NCBI GenBank assembly: GCA_018658955.1
Contig: JABIPM010000016.1
Location: forward strand, 1-18,265
DNA from: Candidatus Woesearchaeota archaeon
GTDB taxonomy: Archaea; Nanobdellota; Nanobdellia; SCGC-AAA011-G17; UBA489
DNA length: 18,265 nt
Reading direction: 5' to 3'
Each line of letters starts with the position of its first letter. Positions within the stretch are counted from its first letter, which is position 1. Shown here in pieces: positions 7,987 through 13,275 of the stretch. Under the pieces are notes generated by a model. That model saw only the letters and a list, made by a program, of their open reading frames with translations. It was not told where the DNA came from and ran no database searches. The position numbers and the translations under genes are program-made.

Positions 7987-7994
7987 TTTATAAA
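7987..7994. promoter_or_regulatory. Symmetric bidirectional TATA box, RNase Z / EndA
   Basis: The only TATA box in the 50-bp gap is TTTATAAA, a perfect palindrome. Its dyad centre is 25.5 nt from the first base of the RNase Z start codon on one side and 25.5 nt from that of EndA on the other. Archaeal transcription normally starts about 25 bp from the TATA centre, so both mRNAs would begin at or next to their ATG. No Shine-Dalgarno is visible for either gene, in agreement. Confidence 0.7.
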
Positions 7995-8015
7995 TAGTTC
8001 TTTTTTAAAGAGAGT

Positions 8016-8546
8016 ATGGTAAAAAGCAAATTAGAAGGTATATTCGCAGAAGAAGGAATTACCGTAGAAGATAATCCTATTTCAAGAACACTATATGATA
8101 AATCTAGAATGGGAGAAATAAATCGAGGAAAATTTAAGTATTCTCTTCAGGAAGCATTGTACTTATTAGAATGCAATAAATTAATCATTTTCTCAACAAC
8201 AAACAAAGAATTAACTTCAGACGAATTTCTAAAAAAGGCAAGAAAAATAGATAAAAACTTCTGGATCAGATATTTAGTATTCAAAGATTTGAGATCAAGA
8301 GGATATATTGTAAAAACTGCCCTTAAATTTGGTGCAGATTTCAGAGTATACGATAAAGGGATAAAGCCAGGAGAAGATCATGCAAAATGGGTGGTTTTTC
8401 CAGTGCATGAATCAAATACATTGACCTGGCACGATTTTTCTGCAAAAAACAGAGTATCTCATTCAACAAGAAAAAAGCTTCTTATGGCGATAGTAGACAA
8501 TGAGGACGATGTAACTTATTATGAAATTGCTTGGAAAAAGCCATAA
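8016..8546 (+). CDS. endA: tRNA-splicing endonuclease
   Basis: The 176-residue length matches the homotetrameric (alpha-4) archaeal EndA type with one N-terminal and one catalytic domain. The catalytic triad is recognisable: Tyr112 in FGADFRVY, His122 in the normally HSKY-like segment (here DHAKWVV), and Lys153 or Lys154 in STRKKLLMAIVD. The closing DVTYYEIAW is typical. The enzyme cleaves introns from pre-tRNA at bulge-helix-bulge motifs. None of the tRNA genes in this window has an intron, so its substrates lie elsewhere, possibly including rRNA processing sites. It is divergent from RNase Z across a symmetric TATA box, a two-enzyme tRNA-maturation pair, and is predicted to be leaderless. 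Confidence 0.95.
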   Translation: MVKSKLEGIFAEEGITVEDNPISRTLYDKSRMGEINRGKFKYSLQEALYLLECNKLIIFSTTNKELTSDEFLKKARKIDKNFWIRYLVFKDLRSRGYIVKTALKFGADFRVYDKGIKPGEDHAKWVVFPVHESNTLTWHDFSAKNRVSHSTRKKLLMAIVDNEDDVTYYEIAWKKP

Positions 8547-8567
8547 ACTGGTTAGAAGCTAATAAAA

Positions 8568-8576
8568 CTTAAATAC
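8568..8576 (+). promoter_or_regulatory. TATA box of the 8597 operon
   Basis: CTTAAATAC centred near 8572 lies 25 bp before the ATG at 8597. No Shine-Dalgarno precedes the ATG, so the mRNA is probably leaderless. Confidence 0.5.
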
Positions 8577-8596
8577 TTATATTTCAAGATTAATTT

Positions 8597-9643
8597 ATGT
8601 TCGAATTAAGTTCTACAGGTGGTAATGCACAATCTAAACCTAAAGAGATTGCCCGGTCAAAACCCTCAATCTCTCTTAAAGAAGAAGTTTTTCAATTTTT
8701 ATCTAGAGCGGGTCCATCTTTCCCGGCAAAAATTTCCCAAGGAGTGGGTAGGGAATCTTATTTTATTGGGGCAGTACTCAGTGAGTTAATTCAGTCTAAA
8801 AGAATAAAATTAAGTTATGCAAAAATAGGGGGATCTAAATTATATTATCTTCCTGGGCAAGAGGAAAAATTATCTATTCTTTACGATCATCTTCCAAATG
8901 CAGAAAAAAATGCATATGATTTACTAAAGGAAAAGAAATTTTTAAAATCGTTTGAAGTTGATCCTGTAGGGAGAGTGGCTTTGGCAAATCTTCAAGATTT
9001 TTCAATCCCCGTAAACCAAGAAGGAGAACAGGCATGGAGATGGTATCTGGAGCCAGCAATTACTCATGTTCAAGAGCAACCTAAAATCCAAGAACCTCAA
9101 AGAACAATACAAACAGAAATAAAACCAAAGATAGAAGAAATAAAACCAATTATAGAAGAAATAAAACCAAAGATAGAAGAAATAAAACCAAAGATAGAAG
9201 AAATCAAACCAATTGTAGAAGAAATCAAACCAATTGTAGAAGAAATAAAACCAAAGATAGAAGAAATCAAACCAATTGTAGAAGAAATCAAACCAATTGT
9301 AGAAGAAATAAAACCAAAGCAATCAAAAGAAGATGAATTTTCCAAAAAAGTAGAAGAATTCTTTTTAGAAAAACAAATACAAGTCTTAGAAAAAGAGGTA
9401 ATAAGGAAGAATTCAGAATCTAATTTCATAATAAAAATTTCATCACAACTAGGTCCAATAGAATTATTTGTTTGTGCAAAAAATAAAAAGAAAATCAATG
9501 ATCAAGATTTAATGATTGCACATCAAAAAGGACAGAATCAAAAAAAACAAACATTATTCCTTACAACTGGAGACTCAACAAAAAAGGCTAAGGAATATCT
9601 TGAAAAAAATCTAAAAGGGCAGATGATCTTTAAAACATTTTAA
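8597..9643 (+). CDS. Winged-helix protein with heptad-repeat linker and nuclease-like C-terminus
   Basis: The 348-residue protein has three parts. Residues about 25-130 look like winged-helix DNA- or RNA-binding sequence (LKEEVFQFLSRAGPSFPAKI, then YFIGAVLSELIQSKRIKLSY and KLYYLPG). Residues about 174-241 are about ten copies of a heptad of the form (I/V)EEIKP(K/I). Residues about 245-348 form an alpha/beta domain (FIIKISSQLGPIELFVCAKNKKKINDQDL, then LFLTTGDSTKKAKEYLEKNL) whose pattern recalls restriction-endonuclease-like or Mrr folds; a complete PD-(D/E)XK motif is not certain. No specific function can be assigned. It is intracellular by composition, although 1 nt downstream begins a gene for a secreted, membrane-anchored protein. 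Confidence 0.75.
   Translation: MFELSSTGGNAQSKPKEIARSKPSISLKEEVFQFLSRAGPSFPAKISQGVGRESYFIGAVLSELIQSKRIKLSYAKIGGSKLYYLPGQEEKLSILYDHLPNAEKNAYDLLKEKKFLKSFEVDPVGRVALANLQDFSIPVNQEGEQAWRWYLEPAITHVQEQPKIQEPQRTIQTEIKPKIEEIKPIIEEIKPKIEEIKPKIEEIKPIVEEIKPIVEEIKPKIEEIKPIVEEIKPIVEEIKPKQSKEDEFSKKVEEFFLEKQIQVLEKEVIRKNSESNFIIKISSQLGPIELFVCAKNKKKINDQDLMIAHQKGQNQKKQTLFLTTGDSTKKAKEYLEKNLKGQMIFKTF
9116..9319 (+). repeat. 21-bp in-frame heptad repeats with exact 63-bp duplication
   Basis: About ten tandem 21-bp units encode (I/V)EEIKP(K/I). The last position alternates K and I in a three-unit pattern, and a 63-bp unit at 9188-9250 is repeated without a mismatch at 9251-9313. Exact identity at third codon positions indicates recent duplication. 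Confidence 0.95.
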
Positions 9644-9644
9644 A

Positions 9645-10556
9645 ATGAAAAAAATCATAATCTTATTTTTGGCAGTCCTTCTAGTTTCTCAATTAGTTTC
9701 AGCAGAAAAATCAATTTCAGAAACATTAGAAGGTGTAGATCAATACTATCACCTTGTATTGGCGGAAGAAGCTGTAGGGGGAGATACTGCTGCAGCAACA
9801 GACATAGTGTTGGGATTGCAAAAACACAATGAGTTAGAAATCAACACAGTAATTGATGGAGAGATTAGTGATGCACTTCCTAAAATTTATATTGGCCCAT
9901 ATTGTGGTAGCAGTTATTTGGAATCTGTGTTTGGATATTCTTGTGAGGAATGGCCATATGAAGAAAATCAAGCAATTGTAAAAGTAGATGGGAATAACTT
10001 GATAATTACTGGGACAAGTCCAACAGATAGAAGGATGGCAGGAGTAATTTTAAGAGAATATCCAGATTATCAATCACTAAAAGATTATTCATTTATTATA
10101 ATTTTAGGAGATACATTAACTCCTGCAGAATTAACAATTGAAGAAGCAAAAGAAGAAGATGAATTTATTTGTGGGGATGGAGTTTGTGAACCTGGAGAAT
10201 CATTTCTCTGTTTTCCTGATTGCAATAAAAAAACGTGTAATGACATTTGCAAAGAAGAAGGATTTGCAACATCATATTGTAGGGAAGTTCCTACAAATCC
10301 AAATGTTAAGATTTGTGAACCTGGAGAATCCAATAAAGGATTAAGATACTGCACTGGAGAAAAATCTTGTTGTTGCAAACCTGAAGAAAAAGAAGAAACA
10401 GTTTTCATTGATGAACCCATCAAAGAAGAAGCCACTCAAGAACTAGGTTTTTTTGAAGAATTTTTTTCAAAAGAAGATGCAGCAAGAAATGTTGTATTTA
10501 CCCTTTTAGCAATAGTAATCATTATCTTGGGTATCTGGTTTATTCTTTCAAGATAA
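9645..10556 (+). CDS. Secreted, C-terminally anchored S-layer-like protein
   Basis: The 303-residue protein starts 1 nt after the upstream stop. Residues 1-21 form a signal peptide (basic start, hydrophobic core, cleavage likely after VSA). Residues about 45-165 (ALPKIYIGPYCGSS, NQAIVKVDGNNLIITGTSPTDRRMAGVIL) resemble a domain of archaeal S-layer and surface proteins, in which a 'vGGPC' strand and a 'D.RrAa' helix recur. Residues about 174-247 are Cys-rich (CGDGVCEPGESFLCFPDC, then CNDIC and CTGEKSCCC) and probably disulfide-bonded; the CGDGVCEPGE motif recurs in secreted archaeal proteins. Residues about 278-301 form a membrane anchor (VVFTLLAIVIIILGIWFIL). It is therefore a surface protein facing outward; its partner is unknown. 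Its last 9 nt overlap a possible small gene on the other strand. Confidence 0.85.
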   Translation: MKKIIILFLAVLLVSQLVSAEKSISETLEGVDQYYHLVLAEEAVGGDTAAATDIVLGLQKHNELEINTVIDGEISDALPKIYIGPYCGSSYLESVFGYSCEEWPYEENQAIVKVDGNNLIITGTSPTDRRMAGVILREYPDYQSLKDYSFIIILGDTLTPAELTIEEAKEEDEFICGDGVCEPGESFLCFPDCNKKTCNDICKEEGFATSYCREVPTNPNVKICEPGESNKGLRYCTGEKSCCCKPEEKEETVFIDEPIKEEATQELGFFEEFFSKEDAARNVVFTLLAIVIIILGIWFILSR

Positions 10557-10670
10557 TAATCTTTTTGAAGAAGTAATAATCAACCCAAATACCAAAAGTA
10601 AAAATCCAAATAAAATTTGAAAACTTCCTAGATTTTCAGGAACTATTCCAAAAATTCCACCAAATATCAT
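10548..10670 (-). CDS. Possible 40-residue membrane protein
   Basis: On the minus strand an ATG at 10670 opens a 40-codon frame ending TGA at 10548. The product is hydrophobic (MIFGGIFGIVPENLGSFQI, then LFGFLLLVFGLII) with a basic end (SSKRLLS), compatible with one or two membrane segments. An in-frame GTG at 10679 lies about 25 bp from a TATA-like CTTATATC (complement of 10701-10708), so a leaderless start there is also possible, adding three residues. It fills most of a gap of 200 bases otherwise without a gene and overlaps the convergent neighbour by 9 nt. It is too short to support by composition alone. Confidence 0.4.
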   Translation of the reverse strand: MIFGGIFGIVPENLGSFQILFGFLLLVFGLIITSSKRLLS

Positions 10671-10723
10671 CCCTATCACGATTATTTAACCATTTAGAAA
10701 AGATATAAGACTTGTGGAAAATC

Positions 10724-10731
10724 TTTTAAAC
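10724..10731 (+). promoter_or_regulatory. TATA box of tRNA-Asn
   Basis: TTTTAAAC centred about 30 bp before the mature 5' end of tRNA-Asn, the same spacing as for tRNA-Ile. Confidence 0.5.
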
Positions 10732-10756
10732 AAACTAATTTGAATCTTTTAGTATT

Positions 10757-10829
10757 GTCTCGGTAGCTCAGTGGTTAGAGCACACGGCTGTTAACCGTGA
10801 GGTCGAAGGTTCAAATCCTTCCCGGGACG
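10757..10829 (+). tRNA. tRNA-Asn (GUU anticodon)
   Basis: A complete cloverleaf: acceptor GTCTCGG/CCGGGAC with one T-G pair and discriminator G; D arm GCTC/GAGC; anticodon stem CACGG/CCGTG around loop CTGTTAA with anticodon GTT; T arm GAAGG-TTCAAAT-CCTTC. There is no intron and no encoded CCA. A TATA box lies about 30 bp upstream. Confidence 0.97.
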
Positions 10830-10862
10830 CATTTTTAACCATTAGATGGATGCTAGAAAATC

Positions 10863-10870
10863 TTATAAAT
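10863..10870 (+). promoter_or_regulatory. TATA box of tRNA-Ile and the downstream gene
   Basis: TTATAAAT centred about 30 bp before the tRNA-Ile 5' end. It is the only good TATA box upstream of the protein gene at 10980, which begins 9 nt after the tRNA. Confidence 0.6.
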
Positions 10871-10895
10871 CGATTCAAAACTTATTAATTGCTAA

Positions 10896-10970
10896 GAGCC
10901 CGTAGCTTAGTCTGGTTGGAGCACTCGACTGATAATCGAGAGGTCGACGGTTCAAATCCGTTCGGGCTCA
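10896..10970 (+). tRNA. tRNA-Ile (GAU anticodon)
   Basis: A complete cloverleaf: acceptor GAGCCCG/CGGGCTC with discriminator A; D arm GCTT/GAGC; anticodon stem CTCGA/TCGAG around loop CTGATAA with anticodon GAT; T arm GACGG-TTCAAAT-CCGTT. There is no intron and no encoded CCA. A protein gene starts 9 nt downstream on the same strand. Confidence 0.97.
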
Positions 10971-10979
10971 CTTTCAAAA

Positions 10980-11594
10980 ATGAAAAAAATAACAAAAAAG
11001 TTTTCAAAAAAAATAAGAAAGGAAAAGAACAAGGTAGCAGTAACACTAATACTGCTGGCTTTAATTTTTTCAGTTTTTTCTATTTTCAATAGTATTCAAT
11101 CTAAGACTGAAGGAGTTTTGGATAAGTATGAAGTAACAGAAATAGATATTTTTGCATTAGAATCATTTAACGCAAATAACATTTCAGTATTAGGTGTATC
11201 AGTAGGAGATAGGACTAAAAAACTTTTAGAAAACTTAGGAAATCCTGATCTTCAAACTGACTTTTCTGCAGGAGTTTCAAGTTGGGAATATTCAACATCT
11301 TTAGGTCTAGATTCAGCAGGAATAATTATCTTATTAGATAACGGAATCGTTAGAACAATCACAGTAAGAAATTCCTTTAACGAACAATTAGTGGGTGAAA
11401 CTGCTAAGTTATACTCCAAAGCAGAATTATATCAAAAGTTTGGAATTCCAGATGATACTCTATTCATGCCAATCAAAAAAGATTCAGCACTAATAATCAG
11501 AGTACTTAGGTATAATGAAATTGGCGTAGATTTTATAGTAAGAAAAAATAAAGTAATTGGTTTTTCATTAATGTTAAATGATGAAACAGATTAA
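10980..11594 (+). CDS. N-terminally anchored extracytoplasmic protein, SmpA/OmlA-like repeats
   Basis: The 204-residue protein has a very basic N-terminus (13 Lys/Arg among the first 18 residues), one membrane segment near residues 19-40 (VAVTLILLALIFSVFSIF), and an outward soluble domain. Two segments, ISVLGVSVGDRTKKLLENLG and LYSKAELYQKFGIPDD, recall the 'G.s..eV...lG.P' helices of SmpA/OmlA-type domains, each followed by strands (GIIILLDNGIVRTITV; VDFIVRKNKVIGFSLML). This is fold-level resemblance only. The ATG is 9 nt after the mature 3' end of tRNA-Ile, and no TATA box lies at the right distance inside the tRNA, so the mRNA probably arises by tRNA 3' cleavage. The stop shares 4 nt with the convergent tRNA-binding protein gene. 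Confidence 0.75.
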   Translation: MKKITKKFSKKIRKEKNKVAVTLILLALIFSVFSIFNSIQSKTEGVLDKYEVTEIDIFALESFNANNISVLGVSVGDRTKKLLENLGNPDLQTDFSAGVSSWEYSTSLGLDSAGIIILLDNGIVRTITVRNSFNEQLVGETAKLYSKAELYQKFGIPDDTLFMPIKKDSALIIRVLRYNEIGVDFIVRKNKVIGFSLMLNDETD

Positions 11595-11920
11595 GTAACT
11601 TTAGACCCGACTTCAATATCGCTTTCTAAATCTAACAAAACACATTTATCATCTTTTCCTGCAGCAAGTAACATTCCTTCACTTTCAATTCCTCTAAGTT
11701 TAGCAGGTTTTAGATTTGCAAAAACAATTATTTTTTTACCTATTAATGCTTCAAGTTCATAATGGTCCCTTAAACCAGAAACAATTGTTCGTGGAGTCTC
11801 TTCTCCAATGTCTACCTTGATTACATAAAGCTTATCTGCATCTGGATGTAATTCTGCTTCTAAGATTTTTCCAACTCTTAAATCCAGTTTCATCCAATCT
11901 TCAAAACTAATGTTTTCCAT
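11591..11920 (-). CDS. tRNA-binding domain protein, MetRS beta-subunit-like
   Basis: The 109-residue protein is a single EMAPII-type OB-fold tRNA-binding domain: DLRVGKILEAELHPDADKLY near the start, then TIVSGLRDHYELEALIGKKI and VFANLKPAKLRGIESEGMLLAA. Stand-alone copies in archaea are usually annotated as the methionyl-tRNA synthetase beta chain, which supplies extra tRNA affinity in trans; CsaA-like chaperones share the fold but this sequence fits the MetRS C-terminal type better. The catalytic MetRS is not in this window. The ATG lies about 26 bp from a TATA-like ACTTTAATAA (around 11946 on the minus strand), consistent with a leaderless mRNA. It overlaps the stop of the convergent gene by 4 nt. 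Confidence 0.9.
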   Translation of the reverse strand: MENISFEDWMKLDLRVGKILEAELHPDADKLYVIKVDIGEETPRTIVSGLRDHYELEALIGKKIIVFANLKPAKLRGIESEGMLLAAGKDDKCVLLDLESDIEVGSKVT

Positions 11921-11966
11921 AATCTAATTCAAGAAGATCCATTATTAAAGTTTACTAATAACAAGA

Positions 11967-11979
11967 ATTAAAAATAAAC
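11967..11979 (+). promoter_or_regulatory. Probable TATA box of tRNA-Gln/tRNA-Glu
   Basis: ATTAAAAATAAAC lies about 25-30 bp before the tRNA-Gln 5' end. No equally good box separates tRNA-Gln from tRNA-Glu, so it may serve both. Confidence 0.4.
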
Positions 11980-11997
11980 TACTTAGTCAATTAACAA

Positions 11998-12070
11998 AGC
12001 CCTGTAGTGTAGTGGTCTAGCACATGAGGTTCTGGGCCTCGGGACCCAGGTTCAAATCCTGGCAGGGCTA
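11998..12070 (+). tRNA. tRNA-Gln (CUG anticodon)
   Basis: A complete cloverleaf: acceptor AGCCCTG/CAGGGCT with discriminator A; short D stem GTG/CAC; anticodon stem TGAGG/CCTCG around loop TTCTGGG with anticodon CTG; T arm CCAGG-TTCAAAT-CCTGG. A Pro (TGG) reading was considered, but position 33 must be the U before CTG. There is no intron and no encoded CCA. Confidence 0.93.
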
Positions 12071-12105
12071 AACTTAAAAAAAGAAAAAAACTAAAATTAA
12101 GTTAG

Positions 12106-12180
12106 GCTCCTTTAGTGTAGTCCGGTCTATCACTTTGCCCTCTCACGGCAAGAACTCGGGTTCAAATCCCGGAGGGAGCG
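12106..12180 (+). tRNA. tRNA-Glu (CUC anticodon)
   Basis: A complete cloverleaf: acceptor GCTCCTT/AGGGAGC with discriminator G; anticodon stem TTGCC/GGCAA around loop CTCTCAC with anticodon CTC; T arm TCGGG-TTCAAAT-CCCGG. The D-arm stretch AGTGTAGTCCGGTC is typical of archaeal tRNA-Glu. It follows tRNA-Gln after 35 nt of A-rich spacer and precedes a zinc-ribbon gene by 30 nt. There is no intron and no encoded CCA. Confidence 0.96.
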
Positions 12181-12210
12181 CTAATAATAAAATATGGGGT
12201 GAACAATAAA

Positions 12211-12633
12211 TTGACAATAAAAAAACCAAAATCCATGGATGAATGTATCTATTTTACAATCAGATCTAAAGGAAAGGGAAAGACAAAAGCATGGGTATTC
12301 AAAAAAGAATGTCCAGAATGTAAAAAAGAACTTATGGGAAAACCAAGAGATCCTAAAACTGGAAGACCAAAAATAAGGTCAAAAGAATATCTTTGTCCGG
12401 CATGTAAATTCACAGAAGAAAAGATAGAACATGAAGAAAGCCTTAATGCATGTATAATTTATACCTGTCCAAGTTGCGTCCATGAAGGAGAAATTGAAAT
12501 TCCTTACAAAAGAAAGTCAGTAGGAATAGTCAATGAAGAAACTGGAAAGAAAACTTATGCAAAAGCTTTACAATTTGAATGTGAAAAATGTGAAGAAAAG
12601 ATAAATGTTACAAAGAAAATGAAGGGAAACTAA
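12211..12633 (+). CDS. Small protein with four CxxC zinc-knuckle pairs
   Basis: The 140-residue basic protein has four CxxC pairs, CPEC, CPAC, CPSC and CEKC, which should form two zinc ribbons. Between them lie MGKPRDPKTGRPKIRSKEY and a Lys-rich strand (IPYKRKSVG). The N-terminal DECIYFTIRS and KAWVFKKECPEC segments match a protein type I associate with DPANN archaea; no function is known to me, but binding of nucleic acid or the ribosome would fit the composition and neighbours. The start is uncertain: the TTG at 12211 is preceded by a good Shine-Dalgarno GGTGA at 12198-12202 with 8-nt spacing, while an in-frame GTG at 12199 overlaps that motif and would add four residues. It may share a transcript with tRNA-Gln and tRNA-Glu. 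Its stop overlaps the convergent gene by 4 nt. Confidence 0.85.
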   Translation: MTIKKPKSMDECIYFTIRSKGKGKTKAWVFKKECPECKKELMGKPRDPKTGRPKIRSKEYLCPACKFTEEKIEHEESLNACIIYTCPSCVHEGEIEIPYKRKSVGIVNEETGKKTYAKALQFECEKCEEKINVTKKMKGN

Positions 12634-12998
12634 TATTTCACTTCGTTACTATCTGTAATTAATCCCGCATCGTATAATGTCTCTACAGCCTTAGTTGGAT
12701 AATTGCCATCATGCATACAAAAGTCTCCGCCATAAACAAAGTTTAACAAATCATAAGCTCTACATTTCAAAGATTCAGCATATTCAACCAATAGGCTTTC
12801 TTCTAAATTTTTAAATCCAGTTCTCGTAAATCCTATGTTTGCATATTCTGGTTCTAAGGATCTTTTTGGTTGGAATCCTCTAAGTAATTTATCAATGCCT
12901 CTTGCATTAACATCAACTAATTTCCATTCACCATTTATTTTACATTCTTGTCCATTAAGATAATTAGGATATTTTCTGGTCGGTTTTTTGTGAGTCAT
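12630..12998 (-). CDS. Hypothetical protein, 122 residues
   Basis: I do not recognise this protein. It is soluble and mixed in charge, starting with a basic stretch (MTHKKPTRKYPNYLNGQEC) followed by GEWKLVDVNARGIDKLLRGF and an aromatic, acidic C-terminal half containing three Cys (ESLKCRAYDLLNF, GGDFCMHDG). No membrane segment or signal peptide is visible. The codon pattern resembles that of its neighbours. A strong TATA-like tract (13008-13024 on the minus strand) lies just upstream of the ATG, so it has its own, probably leaderless, promoter rather than depending on the histone gene 59 nt upstream. Its TAG stop overlaps the stop of the zinc-ribbon gene by 4 nt. Confidence 0.65.
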   Translation of the reverse strand: MTHKKPTRKYPNYLNGQECKINGEWKLVDVNARGIDKLLRGFQPKRSLEPEYANIGFTRTGFKNLEESLLVEYAESLKCRAYDLLNFVYGGDFCMHDGNYPTKAVETLYDAGLITDSNEVKY

Positions 12999-13007
12999 TT
13001 TAATTAG

Positions 13008-13024
13008 ATATATATAATATATAT
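13008..13024 (-). promoter_or_regulatory. AT-repeat TATA region of the 122-residue gene
   Basis: Seventeen alternating A/T bases (GATATATATAATATATATTTT context) sit 10-26 bp before the ATG at 12998. The far end has the spacing expected for a leaderless promoter. Confidence 0.45.
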
Positions 13025-13038
13025 TTTCTAGACATTAC

Positions 13039-13052
13039 TTATTTAAAAAAGT
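13039..13052 (-). terminator. Possible histone terminator
   Basis: Read on the minus strand, a T6 run (ACTTTTTTAAATAAG) begins about 7 nt after the histone stop. Short T runs are the main archaeal termination signal. Confidence 0.35.
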
Positions 13053-13057
13053 TACGG

Positions 13058-13267
13058 TTAGTGATTACTTGCTAACCTAACATCTGATGCCTTGATTGTT
13101 TTTCTTCCAGAATGTGCTGAAAATTTAACTGCCTTTTTTCCCAATTCCTGAGAATATGCCTCTAAAATATCTTTTAATGCTTCTTTTGCTTCTTCGCTCA
13201 CTCTAGGGGCACCTGCCTGTTTCAATAGTTTTTCCATTGCCGCTAAGGGTAAAATAGACCTTGTCAT
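13058..13267 (-). CDS. Archaeal histone
   Basis: The 69-residue protein is a complete histone fold of the HMfB length: LPLAAMEKLLKQAGAPRVSE (alpha1 and loop 1), a long alpha2 (EAKEALKDILEAYSQELGKKAVKFSAHSG), then the diagnostic RKTIKASDVRLA (loop 2 and alpha3). Such proteins dimerise and wrap DNA as extended chains. No tail is present. The start is fixed by a strong Shine-Dalgarno AAGGAGG and by a TATA box TTTATAA (13311-13317, minus strand) predicting a leader of about 20 nt, so unlike most neighbours the mRNA is leadered, perhaps for high translation. Confidence 0.97.
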   Translation of the reverse strand: MTRSILPLAAMEKLLKQAGAPRVSEEAKEALKDILEAYSQELGKKAVKFSAHSGRKTIKASDVRLASNH

Positions 13268-13275
13268 TAAAATAA

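Noticed and set aside
8016..8546. Expectation of intron-containing tRNAs near the splicing endonuclease
   Set aside because: All five tRNA genes in the window fold without an insertion at the anticodon loop or elsewhere.
9116..9319. CRISPR-like array
   Set aside because: The 21-bp units are contiguous, with no unique spacers, and are in frame inside a protein gene.
9002..9322. Minus-strand frame encoding repeated aromatic YFFYNWF-like sequence
   Set aside because: It is the antisense shadow of the EEIKP heptad repeats; the plus-strand frame has flanking domains and an operon neighbour.
10889..11092. 67-residue plus-strand frame running through tRNA-Ile
   Set aside because: It reads the tRNA body and then an alternative frame of the anchored protein gene; the composition becomes A-rich nonsense.
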